Shown here: one piece after another, positions 21,809 through 29,507 of the stretch
How the letters are laid out: each line of letters starts with the position of its first letter
How positions within the stretch are numbered: the stretch's first letter is position 1
Source of the DNA: Actinomycetota bacterium
GTDB taxonomy: Bacteria > Actinomycetota > Acidimicrobiia > Acidimicrobiales > Ilumatobacteraceae
Length of the DNA stretch: 40,490 nucleotides
Direction of reading: 5' to 3'
Assembly: GCA_026393475.1 (NCBI GenBank)
Contig: JAPLAA010000095.1
Span: forward strand, 1 to 40,490
Position numbers and translations under genes: made by a program
The notes under the pieces: model-generated
The model's input: the letters and a program-made list of their open reading frames with translations, nothing else
The model's database searches: none
What the model was told of the DNA's origin: nothing

Positions 21809-23415
21809 CGGTGCTGCTCCACCGCAACGGGCACACCCAGGGCGACGACTTCGCCCTCTATCTCCGCCAGGCGCGCAGCATCTTCGACGGCGACATCGGC
21901 GACGTGATCGCCGACAACCGGTTCACGGTCACGAACTCGGCGAGCGGGTTCAGCCCGTTCGTCTACCCGTGGGGATGGCCGCTGCTGTTGTCGCCGTTCG
22001 TCAAGCTCTTCGGCTACGACTACGGCAAGCTCAAGCTGCTCGAGGTGGCGGCGTTCTGCGTGTGGATGGTGCTCGTCCACGGGGTCGTGCGGCGCCGGCT
22101 CACACGCGGGGTGGCGCTCGCGATCACCGCCGTCGTCGCGACCGCACCCGCCCTGCTCGCCCACACCGACCAACTGCTGTCGGAGTACCCGCACGCCGCG
22201 GCGGTCGGGGTGTTCATCTGGTGGATGGACCGCATGCGTTCGCAGGGGCGCCTCGTCGACGCGTCGCTCCGTCACCTGTGGATCCTCGGTGCACTCGTCA
22301 CCGTCACGTTCAGCTTCCGTCGCGAGACGATCGTGTTCGTCGGCGTCATCGGTGCCGTGCAGCTGGCCGAACTGGTCCGCGACGCCCGTGACGCCCGGGT
22401 CGGACGCTCGTGGACGGCGGTGCTCGACCGGTTGCCGTGGCGGCAGCTGATCACCCCGTACGTCTCGGTCGTGCTCACGGTCGCCGGGTTCCAGCTGCTC
22501 CTGCCGTCGATGCTGTTCCCCGACAACGGCAACGGCAGCGCCTTCGTCGACGACCGGATCGGCGACTACACGGGCTGGCTGAGCCGTCACCTCGGGCTCG
22601 GCTGGCACCCCGCCGTCGGTGCGGTCGTGCTCGTGTTGATGCTGATCGGCATGGTGCTGGCGGTCCGCGCCCGGCCGGGCCTCGACGGTCATCTCGCGCT
22701 CATCACGCTGGCGACCATGTTCGCGTCGAGCACCCACTTCCGGATGGTCGACCGCTACTACTTCCAGGTGCTGCCGTGGGTGCTGTACTTCGCGACCGTC
22801 GCCGTCGGCACCGGGGCGCATCTCCTGATCGCCGTGGTCGTCTCGGGTCGCCGCAACCGGCGCGCCGCACGCGATCGCCAGGCCGAGCGTCGCATCGGGA
22901 TCGCGTGGACGACGCTCACCGTGCTGCCACTCGTGTTCGTCATCGCCGTGCACGCGGCCGTGCTGCCCGGCGACATCCGCGACGCACGTCGGTTCGACGA
23001 CGCGGGCCGGGTGCAGATCGGGCCCACGCACCCCGACTTCGTCCCGATCTACGAGGCCGTGAAGAAGTACACGCGCCCGACCGACGTGGTCGCCTTCTTC
23101 CGAGCGCGCACCATGACCCTGCTCACCGACCGGTCGACGGTGCAGACGTCGCGGATCGAGCGGATCATCTCCACCTCGGACTTCTTCGCGCAACGGCGGA
23201 ACTCCGACTATGTCCAGCCGAAGTTCACGGTGGCCGAGGGCGAGCGGCTGGGTCTCGAGGTCGTGTGGTCCGACGACACGTGGGTGCTGTGGCGGATCCC
23301 GCCGGAGGTGCGCGAGGAGCAGAACGCGACGATGGCAGCGGCCGCGCGTGGCGAACTGCCGGTCACCGACCCCGTCGACCCGGGCGCCACCGTCAGTACG
23401 GTGAGCGGTGGATAG
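21781..23415 (+). CDS. GT-C-like multi-helix membrane glycosyltransferase, N-terminus displaced by duplication
   Basis: The long frame encodes about 544 residues from the GTG at 21781. It has a first hydrophobic helix (VVLAVSGIAAVLLH), an early GDDFALYLRQARSI loop whose acidic pair fits the catalytic Asp position of GT-C (PMT/ArnT-like) enzymes, many further membrane helices and a soluble C-terminal domain of ~150 residues. The natural N-terminus (RRHASGIALGVVLAVSG) lies in a different frame, separated by the 28-bp duplication. Either translation restarts at GTG 21781, where the duplicated GGGGAT could serve as ribosome binding site, or the gene is inactive, phase-variable or mis-assembled. 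It is followed by GT2 and methyltransferase genes, so a role in lipid-linked glycan assembly is likely. Confidence 0.75.
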   Translation: MVLAVSGIAAVLLHRNGHTQGDDFALYLRQARSIFDGDIGDVIADNRFTVTNSASGFSPFVYPWGWPLLLSPFVKLFGYDYGKLKLLEVAAFCVWMVLVHGVVRRRLTRGVALAITAVVATAPALLAHTDQLLSEYPHAAAVGVFIWWMDRMRSQGRLVDASLRHLWILGALVTVTFSFRRETIVFVGVIGAVQLAELVRDARDARVGRSWTAVLDRLPWRQLITPYVSVVLTVAGFQLLLPSMLFPDNGNGSAFVDDRIGDYTGWLSRHLGLGWHPAVGAVVLVLMLIGMVLAVRARPGLDGHLALITLATMFASSTHFRMVDRYYFQVLPWVLYFATVAVGTGAHLLIAVVVSGRRNRRAARDRQAERRIGIAWTTLTVLPLVFVIAVHAAVLPGDIRDARRFDDAGRVQIGPTHPDFVPIYEAVKKYTRPTDVVAFFRARTMTLLTDRSTVQTSRIERIISTSDFFAQRRNSDYVQPKFTVAEGERLGLEVVWSDDTWVLWRIPPEVREEQNATMAAAARGELPVTDPVDPGATVSTVSGG

Positions 23416-23425
23416 CTTGGGCGCC

Positions 23426-24430
23426 GTGACCGGCCCCGACCAGCAGCCCTCCTCGTCCTCCGTTCCCTCTGCCGTTCCGGCGGGGGCGGCGGTCGACCCG
23501 TCGAGCGAGGCAGGGCTGGCGCGGCTCGCCAGCGGGGCCGACAGCAGCTGCGACGTCAGCGTCGTGCTGCCGGTGTACAACGAGCGCGGGCACCTGCGCA
23601 CCGAGATCGATCGGGTGCGTGCCGCGCTCGACGCGTCGGCCTACACCTACGAGATCATCGTCATCGACGACGGGTCCGACGACGGGTCCGAGGTCGACCT
23701 GCCGCTGATCGAGGGCATCCGCCTCATCCGCCACAGCCACAACCGTGGCTCGGGCGCGGCGCGTCGCACCGGCACCACCGCCGCCCGCGGCCGGGTGGTG
23801 GTGTGGACCGACGTCGACATGACCTACCCGAACGACCGCATCCCCGAGCTCGTCGACGCGATGCAGGGCTACGACCATGTCGTCGGTGCCCGCCGCACCG
23901 AGGAGGGCACGCTGCGCATGTTCCGCGTGCCGGCGAAGTGGTTCATCCGCAAGCTCGCCTGCTACCTGTCGGGCACCGACATCCCCGACCTCAACTCGGG
24001 CCTGCGTGCGTTCCGACGCGACGTGGCGATGCAGTACGTGCACCACCTGCCCAAGGGCTTCAGCTGCGTCACCACGCTCACGATGTCGTTCCTGTCGAAC
24101 GGCTACAGTGTGCGCTACGTGCCGATCGACTACTTCCCGCGTGCGGGCCGGTCGAAGTTCCACTGGTGGAAGGACACGCGGCGTTACCTCCTGCAGGTCG
24201 TGCGCATGTCGCTGTCGTACGAGCCGCTGAAGATCTTCCTGCCGTTCGGCGTCGGCCTGTTCGGTCTCGGTCTGGTGAAGCTCGGCTACGACTGGGTCGA
24301 CAAGGACTTCCGGCTCGCGGCGAACACACTGTTGATCCTCCTCGGATCGCTGCAGGCGATCACCGTCGGGTTGCTCGCCGACCTCGTGGTGCGTTCCACC
24401 AAGCCGGCCTCGCAGGTGCCGCCGGCGTGA
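23426..24430 (+). CDS. GT2 family glycosyltransferase with two C-terminal membrane helices
   Basis: The product has about 334 residues. After a Ser/Ala/Pro-rich N-terminal ~40 residues comes a DPM1-like GT2 domain: VSVVLPVYNERGHL, IIVIDDGSDDGS, HNRGSGAARRTG, the metal-binding TDVDMTYP and DLNSGLRAF. Two hydrophobic helices near the C-terminus (IFLPFGVGLFGLGLV and TLLILLGSLQAITVGLL) anchor it. It likely uses a nucleotide sugar to load a polyprenyl phosphate. The start may be GTG 23426 or GTG 23408; the latter would overlap the preceding stop at 23415. Its stop overlaps the GTG of the methyltransferase gene (GTGA), suggesting coupling. Confidence 0.9.
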   Translation: MTGPDQQPSSSSVPSAVPAGAAVDPSSEAGLARLASGADSSCDVSVVLPVYNERGHLRTEIDRVRAALDASAYTYEIIVIDDGSDDGSEVDLPLIEGIRLIRHSHNRGSGAARRTGTTAARGRVVVWTDVDMTYPNDRIPELVDAMQGYDHVVGARRTEEGTLRMFRVPAKWFIRKLACYLSGTDIPDLNSGLRAFRRDVAMQYVHHLPKGFSCVTTLTMSFLSNGYSVRYVPIDYFPRAGRSKFHWWKDTRRYLLQVVRMSLSYEPLKIFLPFGVGLFGLGLVKLGYDWVDKDFRLAANTLLILLGSLQAITVGLLADLVVRSTKPASQVPPA

Positions 24431-25056
24431 GCGCGGATCCGGCACGTGTGAGCGCCGCGGGGGCCACCCCCACGGGCAACACGTACGACAAGTACGGCAG
24501 CACCAACCCGATCGAGCAGAAGATGATGGCCGGCTTCATGGCCTCGCTCGACGGCATGCTCGACGGGCTCGCGCCGCAGCGGATCCTCGAGATCGGCGTC
24601 GGCGAGGGCCACGTGATGACCCGTGTGCGCGAGCGGTTCCCGGCCGCCACGCTGGTCGGCCTCGACCTGCCCGACGCCGAGCTGGCCGGGCACTGGCGCA
24701 GCGAGGGGCTGCCGTGCATGTTCGGCGACGCCACCCGGCTGCCCTTCGCCGACGGCATCTTCGACCTGGTGATGGCGATCGAGGTGCTCGAGCACGTGCC
24801 CGGACCCGATGCGGCGCTACGCGAGCTGGGCCGTGTGTGCGCGGCCGGCGGCACGCTCGTGGCGTCGGTGCCGTTCGAACCCATCTGGCGTGCGGGCAAC
24901 ATGGCGCGCCGCCGGTACCTGCGCGACTGGGGCAACACGCCGGGCCACGTCAACCACTGGACGCGCTGGGGCTTCTCGCGCTTCGTCAGCAGCCGGTTCA
25001 CCGTCGACCATGTCGCCAGTCCGTTGCCGTGGACGATGGTCCGCGCGACCCGCTGA
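24427..25056 (+). CDS. Class I SAM-dependent methyltransferase
   Basis: The protein has 209 residues. Motif I is ILEIGVGEGHVM, followed by VGLDLPDAEL (acidic residue at the end of strand 2), GDATRLPFADGIFDLVMAIEVLEHVPGPDAAL and GTLVASVPFEP. This is the Methyltransf_11 pattern of small-molecule or lipid methyltransferases. The C-terminal part (WRAGNMARRRYLRDWGNTPGH) is typical of methyltransferases found beside glycosyltransferases. GTG 24427 overlaps the stop of the GT2 gene; TYDKYGSTNPIE follows at the N-terminus. It probably modifies a glycan or lipid carrier with its operon partners; the substrate is unknown. Confidence 0.9.
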   Translation: MSADPARVSAAGATPTGNTYDKYGSTNPIEQKMMAGFMASLDGMLDGLAPQRILEIGVGEGHVMTRVRERFPAATLVGLDLPDAELAGHWRSEGLPCMFGDATRLPFADGIFDLVMAIEVLEHVPGPDAALRELGRVCAAGGTLVASVPFEPIWRAGNMARRRYLRDWGNTPGHVNHWTRWGFSRFVSSRFTVDHVASPLPWTMVRATR

Positions 25057-25064
25057 ACCCGCCC

Positions 25065-25802
25065 ATGGCGTCGGTGCCGTCCTCGTCTCGATCGTCTCGA
25101 TCGTCTCGATCGTCTCGATCGTCGCAGCCGTCGAGTCCGTCGGTGTTGTACGTCGATGCCGCGACCGACGCGCACGCCCAGCACGAACGGTTCGAGCGTG
25201 CCGAGATCGCGGCCGACGTCGCCGACCTCCCGCCCGAGCGTCGTCGTGCGGTGTTCCACTACGCGGTCCAGCACCTGCTCCCGGGAGCGCTGCTGGTGCA
25301 CGCCGCGGCGCCCGAACTCGACGAGCTCGCCCGGGACTTCGACCTGGAACCGGTCGACGCTCGGGTGTGGCGTCGCACGACGCGGACGACGATTCACGAC
25401 CTGGTGCACGAGGCCCGGGCATCGATCCGCCGGATCGGCCCGGGAGCGCTCGCCGAACGGTTGGCGGACGACACGCCGGGTCGGCGACCACCGTTGGTGA
25501 TCGACACGCGTACGCCCACCGACCGGGTGCGCTTCGGCGTGATCGCCGGTTCGATCCACGCCCCGCGCACGGTGCTGGAGTGGCACCTCGACCCGGCGAA
25601 CGGCTACGTGCACGCCGCCAAGCCGGGCTTCGACGACCCGATCGTGGTGGTCTGCAACGGCGGCTACAGCTCGTCGCTCGCGGCTGCCAATCTCGTCCGG
25701 CTCGGCTTCACCGACGTGGCCGACCTCGCGGGCGGCGTGCACGCGTGGCGAGCGGCGGGCCTGCCGGTGGTCGCCCCCGACCACAGCCATCTCGACCTCT
25801 GA
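25065..25802 (+). CDS. Rhodanese-domain protein with Ser-Arg repeat N-terminus
   Basis: The protein has 245 residues. Residues 5-17 are repeated SSR units encoded by a 9-bp DNA repeat. Residues ~25-120 form a helical region with no recognised family. The C-terminal ~110 residues are a single rhodanese domain: PLVIDTRTPTDR, GVIAGSIHAPRTVLEW, and the active-site loop VVVCNGGYSSSLAA with Cys197, then DLAGGVHAWRAAGLPV. Such domains transfer sulfane sulfur. ATG 25065 is 8 bp after the methyltransferase stop. It sits next to, and convergent with, the methylthioadenosine salvage genes, but no functional link can be shown. If the first ATG is wrong, the true start would follow the repeat. Confidence 0.85.
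   Translation: MASVPSSSRSSRSSRSSRSSQPSSPSVLYVDAATDAHAQHERFERAEIAADVADLPPERRRAVFHYAVQHLLPGALLVHAAAPELDELARDFDLEPVDARVWRRTTRTTIHDLVHEARASIRRIGPGALAERLADDTPGRRPPLVIDTRTPTDRVRFGVIAGSIHAPRTVLEWHLDPANGYVHAAKPGFDDPIVVVCNGGYSSSLAAANLVRLGFTDVADLAGGVHAWRAAGLPVVAPDHSHLDL
25083..25127 (+). repeat. 9-bp tandem repeat, 4 copies plus one variant, in a gene start
   Basis: TCGTCTCGA repeats four times, then TCGTCGCAG. It keeps the frame and encodes SSR units at residues 7-20 of the rhodanese protein. Confidence 0.88.
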
Positions 25803-25803
25803 T

Positions 25804-25848
25804 CGAGCGGAGCGAGCTGACCGAGCGGCCCGAGCGGACCGGCGAGGC
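25804..25848 (+). repeat. 9-bp degenerate tandem repeat, about 5 copies, after a stop codon
   Basis: Units of CGAGCGGAC (CGAGCGGAG, CGAGCTGAC, CGAGCGGCC, CGAGCGGAC, CGGCGAGGC) begin one base after the rhodanese stop and fill nearly the whole gap to the convergent mtnP stop at 25854. Confidence 0.75.
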
Positions 25849-25853
25849 CGGGC

Positions 25854-26666
25854 TCACGGGAGCGTGGCGAGCGCGGCGGCGAGCACCTCGCGCACGGTCG
25901 CCACGTTGCGGCGCATCACGGCGAACACCTCGTCGAGAGTGACGGGTGCGTGGCCGTCGACGCCCGCGTCGTAGTCGGTCACCAACGCCACCGTCGCGTA
26001 GGGGATGCCGGCCTCGGCGGCGAGCACCGACTCGGGGTACCCGGTCATGTTCACCACGTGCCAGCCCATCTGGCGGAACCAACGGCTCTCGGCGCGGGTG
26101 GAGAACCGCGGGCCGTTGATCACGACCATCGTGCCCCCGTCGTGCACCGTCACCCCCACCGTGCGGGCGGCGGTGACGAGCGCGGCGCGGAGCGAGGTGT
26201 CGTAGGGGTCGGCGAAGCTCTGGTGGTGCACCGAGCCGCCCGCACCGGGCGTGCCCTCGGGGGCCCCGACGTCGTGGAAGGTGTCGGGTCGGCCCCACGT
26301 GCGGTCGACGAGCTGGTCGACGACGACGAAGTCGCCCGGGTGCAGGTCGGGCTGCAGCGAACCCACCGAGCACGGCGCCAGGATGCCGCGCACACCGAGC
26401 GAGGCGAGGGCCCACACGTTGGCCCGGAAGGGCACCCGGTGGGCGGCGAAGTCGTGGTGCGCGCCGTGGCGTGGGAGGAAGGCGACCCGATGGCCCGCGA
26501 GCGAACCGATCGAGATCGGGCCCGACGGCGATCCGAACGGCGTGTCGATGCGGCGCTCGTCGGCGTCGGTGAGCAGCTCGTAGAAGCCCGAGCCGCCGAC
26601 GATCGCGTAGTCGGCGAGCGGCTCGGCCGGAACAGGAGGGAGGGGAGGGAGGGGACCCGTGGTCAT
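25854..26666 (-). CDS. mtnP: S-methyl-5'-thioadenosine phosphorylase
   Basis: The protein has 270 residues, the usual length of MTA phosphorylases. It shows YAIVGGSGFYELL, a FLPRHGAHHDFAAHRVPFRANVWAL-type block, SVGSLQPDLHPGDFVVVDQ, and NGPRFSTRAESRWFRQMGWHVVNMTGYPE with the MTA-binding Met, followed by VTDYDAG. It splits methylthioadenosine with phosphate into adenine and 5-methylthioribose-1-phosphate. ATG 26666 has AGGAG (minus strand) a few bases upstream and 16 bp to the preceding aldolase stop, so the two form an operon. A short Pro-rich leader (GPLPPLPPVP) precedes the domain, encoded by a G-run-rich stretch at 26635-26655. Confidence 0.94.
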   Translation of the reverse strand: MTTGPLPPLPPVPAEPLADYAIVGGSGFYELLTDADERRIDTPFGSPSGPISIGSLAGHRVAFLPRHGAHHDFAAHRVPFRANVWALASLGVRGILAPCSVGSLQPDLHPGDFVVVDQLVDRTWGRPDTFHDVGAPEGTPGAGGSVHHQSFADPYDTSLRAALVTAARTVGVTVHDGGTMVVINGPRFSTRAESRWFRQMGWHVVNMTGYPESVLAAEAGIPYATVALVTDYDAGVDGHAPVTLDEVFAVMRRNVATVREVLAAALATLP

Positions 26667-26682
26667 CGAGCTCCTGGGTGTC

Positions 26683-27351
26683 CTAGGGGTGCGGGTGTGG
26701 CCGGGCGACGGTGAAGCCGTAGGTGGCACCGATCGCGTCCTGGTGCTCGGGCGGGATGACGTGCACACGGCCGACGGCCCGGGCGACGTAGGACACCTGG
26801 GCCACCCATTCCACCTGTTGGGCGACGGTGTAGGCAGCCTCGAGCGACGTGCCGATCGTGAGCGGGCCGTGGTTCGCGAGCAGGCACGCACGCGAGCCGG
26901 GCTGGCGCTGCAGGGTGGCGACGGCAGCCGTCGCCAGGTCGGTGCTCCCGGGCGGGGCGTACGGATCGGTGACGAGGATGCGCTCGCCGGCCGGCCCGAT
27001 GTTCTCGTTGCACACGAAGTCGAGGTCGAGCCGGGCGACGGACCAGCCGGCCGCGTACGGCGAATGGGTGTGCACGACCGCGTTCACGTCGGGGAAGGCG
27101 CGTATCACGGCCAGGTGGAGGGCGAGTTCGCTGGTGGCGGGCAGCCCGTTGCGCACCTCGCCGGTGTCGACGTCGACCAGCGGGTGGTCGTTGGGGGAGA
27201 GGTGTCGGTACAGGCGGCCACCTGCCGACACGACGAGCGAGCCGTCGCCGAGACGGACGCTGGCGTTGCCGGCCGATCCGACGACGAGCCGGTCGCTCAC
27301 CATCTGCAGGAGCGTCTCGTGGAGATCGCGTCGGGCAGCGGCGAGTTCCAT
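26683..27351 (-). CDS. Class II aldolase/adducin family protein (MtnB-like or DHAP-shunt aldolase)
   Basis: From the ATG at 27351 this is 222 residues; a GTG at 27372 would add 7. It has SAGNASVRL near the N-terminus, the zinc-ligand pair HTHSPYA, and ACLLANHGPLTIGTSLEAAY carrying the third histidine, all typical of the class II aldolase/MtnB fold. Placed between mtnP and mtnA, it acts either as methylthioribulose-1-phosphate dehydratase (MtnB) or as the aldolase that splits that compound into DHAP and methylthioacetaldehyde. None of mtnC, mtnD or mtnE is in the window, which leaves the choice open. A -10-like hexamer is 8 nt before the ATG. Confidence 0.88.
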   Translation of the reverse strand: MELAAARRDLHETLLQMVSDRLVVGSAGNASVRLGDGSLVVSAGGRLYRHLSPNDHPLVDVDTGEVRNGLPATSELALHLAVIRAFPDVNAVVHTHSPYAAGWSVARLDLDFVCNENIGPAGERILVTDPYAPPGSTDLATAAVATLQRQPGSRACLLANHGPLTIGTSLEAAYTVAQQVEWVAQVSYVARAVGRVHVIPPEHQDAIGATYGFTVARPHPHP

Positions 27352-27359
27352 CGCGGTCG

Positions 27360-27369
27360 ACTGTACTGT
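27360..27369. promoter_or_regulatory. Overlapping divergent -10 elements for the aldolase and mtnA genes
   Basis: On the plus strand TACTGT (27364-27369) lies 10 nt before the mtnA ATG. On the minus strand TACAGT (27360-27365) lies 8 nt before the aldolase ATG. The two hexamers share two bases, and only 28 bp separate the start codons. The -35 regions would lie inside the opposite genes and are not recognisable. Confidence 0.4.
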
Positions 27370-27379
27370 CACGAGCCGG

Positions 27380-28495
27380 ATGAACCCGATGAACCCGACC
27401 CATCAGCCGCCCGATCAGCCGCCCGATCAGCCGCCAGATCAGCCGCCCGATCAGACGGGTCCCGCTGATCCCGCAGGGCCGGTGCCGCGCACGATCGACT
27501 GGGCCGGTGACCACCTGGTCGCGATCGATCAGACCCTGCTGCCCGACGAGCTCGCGCTGGTGCCGCTGCGCACCGTCGACGACGTGATCGATGCCCTCCG
27601 GCGACTGGTCGTGCGCGGCGCCCCTGCCATCGGTGTCGCCGGTGGTCTGGGGGTGGCGCTCGCCGCGGTCGTCGCCCGTCGCGACGGACACGACGACGAC
27701 TGGGTGCGGGCCGAGGCCGCTCGGGTGCGCGCTGCCCGGCCGACGGCGGTCAACCTGGCGTGGGGCGTCGATCGCGTGCTCGCCCACCTCGACTCCGGCG
27801 TCGACACGGTCGTCTCGGTCGCGGTCGACATGCTCGACGAGGACGTCGCGACCAACCGGGCCCTCGCCGTCCGCGGCGCCGAACACGTCCGGTCGCTGGT
27901 GCCCGATCCGCGTCGGGTGCGGGTGCTCACCCACTGCAACGCGGGTGGTCTGGCCTGTGTGGAGTGGGGGACCGCGCTCGGCATCGTGCGTGCCCTGCAC
28001 GAGGACGGCGACCTGCTGGAGGTGTTCGCCGACGAGACGCGTCCGCTGCTGCAGGGCGCCCGGCTGACGGCGTGGGAGCTGAGCCGGATGGGCGTGCCGC
28101 ACCGGGTGGTGGTCGACGGTGCCGGCGCGACGGTCATCGCCCGCGGCCTCGTCGACGTGGTGATCGTCGGCGCCGACCGGATCGCCGCCGACGGCGACGT
28201 CGCCAACAAGATCGGTACGTATCCGCTGGCGCTCGCCGCGGCACGGGCAGGCATCCCGTTCGTGGTCGCCGCACCCGAGTCGACGCTCGATCCGCACACG
28301 GCGTCGGGTGCCGACATCCTCATCGAGGCACGCGACCCCGACGAGGTGTTGGTGTGGCGCGGGCAGCGGCTCGCGCCGCCGGAATCGTCGGCGCTCAACC
28401 TGGCCTTCGACGTCACGCCCGCAGATCTGGTGACGGCGCTGGTGACCGAGGCGCGAGTGGTGCGCCTGTCAGCCGGCGAACGCCTGACCGATTGA
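27380..28495 (+). CDS. mtnA: S-methyl-5-thioribose-1-phosphate isomerase
   Basis: The protein has 371 residues. RGAPAIGVAGGLGVALA, THCNAGGLACVEWGTALG (catalytic Cys186), ETRPLLQGARLTAWEL and VIVGADRIAADGDVANKIGTYPLA (catalytic Asp266) are the full MtnA signature. It converts 5-methylthioribose-1-phosphate, the product of MtnP, to methylthioribulose-1-phosphate. The N-terminus before TIDWAGDH is an extra ~35 residues containing QPPD units encoded by a 12-bp repeat. ATG 27380 and ATG 27389 are both possible starts; the first is 10 nt after a -10-like hexamer. It is divergent from the aldolase and mtnP genes. Confidence 0.95.
   Translation: MNPMNPTHQPPDQPPDQPPDQPPDQTGPADPAGPVPRTIDWAGDHLVAIDQTLLPDELALVPLRTVDDVIDALRRLVVRGAPAIGVAGGLGVALAAVVARRDGHDDDWVRAEAARVRAARPTAVNLAWGVDRVLAHLDSGVDTVVSVAVDMLDEDVATNRALAVRGAEHVRSLVPDPRRVRVLTHCNAGGLACVEWGTALGIVRALHEDGDLLEVFADETRPLLQGARLTAWELSRMGVPHRVVVDGAGATVIARGLVDVVIVGADRIAADGDVANKIGTYPLALAAARAGIPFVVAAPESTLDPHTASGADILIEARDPDEVLVWRGQRLAPPESSALNLAFDVTPADLVTALVTEARVVRLSAGERLTD
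27400..27459 (+). repeat. 12-bp tandem repeat, 5 copies, in the start of mtnA
   Basis: Units of CGATCAGCCGCC (first CCATCAGCCGCC, fourth AGATC..., last CGATCAGACGGG) keep the frame and encode QPPD repeats at residues 9-25 of MtnA. Confidence 0.9.
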
Positions 28496-28497
28496 GC

Positions 28498-28523
28498 GGG
28501 TCGTCCTGGCGGGTCGGCCTGGC
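28498..28523 (-). repeat. 13-bp direct repeat, 2 copies, between convergent genes
   Basis: GGGTCGTCCTGGC and GGGTCGGCCTGGC follow each other 2 bp after the mtnA stop and just before the stop of the convergent GGDEF gene at 28530. Confidence 0.6.
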
Positions 28524-28529
28524 GGGCGG

Positions 28530-29507
28530 TCAGACGATCGAGGGCACGCCGGCGGCCGACCAGCGGTCGCGGCCTTCGCGCTTCGCTCGGTACAGCGCCT
28601 CGTCGGCGGCGCGAATGACCGATTCGGGCGTTCGCCCGTGCTCGGGATAGACGGCGATGCCGACCGACGTGGTCTGGCGCATCTCCGGCGGGAGGATCTC
28701 GTCGAAGCTGCCCGGACACTGGTCGAGCACCCGCTGGCTGATCGCCACGGCCCCCGACACCCCGCAGTCGGGGCACAGGAGCATGAACTCCTCGCCTCCC
28801 CAGCGTGCCACCGTGTCGAACGGGCGCACGTTGGCCTGCAACAGCACGGCGAACTCCATCAGCACCTGATCGCCGACGGCATGGCCGAGCTGATCGTTCA
28901 CCGACTTGAAGTGGTCGAGGTCGAACAGGAGCACCGCGAAGGGCTCGTTGCGGCGGTCGGCCATCGCCCGCGCTGCGGCAAGCGACTTGCCGACGCGGCG
29001 ACGGTTGGCGACACCCGTCAGCTGATCGGTCTCGGCCTCCGACGTGAGCCGGATGTTCTGCTCGATGCGCGACAGATTGGCGGCGAGCGTGGTGAGGATC
29101 TCGTTGAGCACGGTCGTCTGCTCCGACGTCGGCTCCTCGCGGAACGCGATGACGACGTCGGCCTGCACCCGCTCGTCGATCGTGAACGATCGCTCGACGA
29201 GCTCCCCGGTCAGCGGGCCGGCAGCGGCGTCGAGGACGCCAGCCAGGCGGTTGGCGCCGACGCCGAGCTGCGCTGCGTGGGCGCCCGGCAACATCGCGAA
29301 CGCGCCGGCGAGCGCCTCGAGCTCGGGTTGCCCCCACTGCTCGTTGAGCGACGCGATGAGCGCAAGGGTGTCGGCCACCGCTGCGCGGCGGCGGCGACGC
29401 TCGGCCTCCATCACCTGGCGGAGTCCCTTGCCGATGTGTTCGGCGGCGATCGCGAGGAAGCCACCCTCGTGCAGCGGCGGGGCGAGATCGACGGTCGACA
29501 CGATCAC
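28530..29507 (-). CDS. GGDEF-domain diguanylate cyclase, C-terminal part of an apparently frameshifted gene
   Basis: From a GTG at 29507 this frame gives 325 residues. The GGDEF domain (last ~165 residues) is complete: LTGVANRRRVGKSL, LFDLDHFKSVND, the active site ARWGGEEF, and RPFD five residues upstream as an I-site. The N-terminal ~160 residues are a helical sensor-like region of unknown type. The frame stays open and coding-like above 29507 (DAGGDESVDDLPFSARVEVE with GC at almost every third position), so the real protein very likely begins at 29860 in another frame. The stop of that ORF and this GTG overlap as GTGA, so two coupled genes remain an alternative. Confidence 0.85.
   Translation of the reverse strand: MIVSTVDLAPPLHEGGFLAIAAEHIGKGLRQVMEAERRRRRAAVADTLALIASLNEQWGQPELEALAGAFAMLPGAHAAQLGVGANRLAGVLDAAAGPLTGELVERSFTIDERVQADVVIAFREEPTSEQTTVLNEILTTLAANLSRIEQNIRLTSEAETDQLTGVANRRRVGKSLAAARAMADRRNEPFAVLLFDLDHFKSVNDQLGHAVGDQVLMEFAVLLQANVRPFDTVARWGGEEFMLLCPDCGVSGAVAISQRVLDQCPGSFDEILPPEMRQTTSVGIAVYPEHGRTPESVIRAADEALYRAKREGRDRWSAAGVPSIV

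Noticed and set aside
21592..23601. Minus-strand frame of 669 codons opposite the membrane glycosyltransferase
   Set aside because: The plus strand shows membrane helices and a GT-C loop; the minus-strand product is an Arg/His/Asp-rich artefact.
25083..25127. Insertion-sequence or integron remnants at the repeat sites
   Set aside because: No transposase, inverted terminal repeats or target duplications are present, and each site has a different repeat unit.
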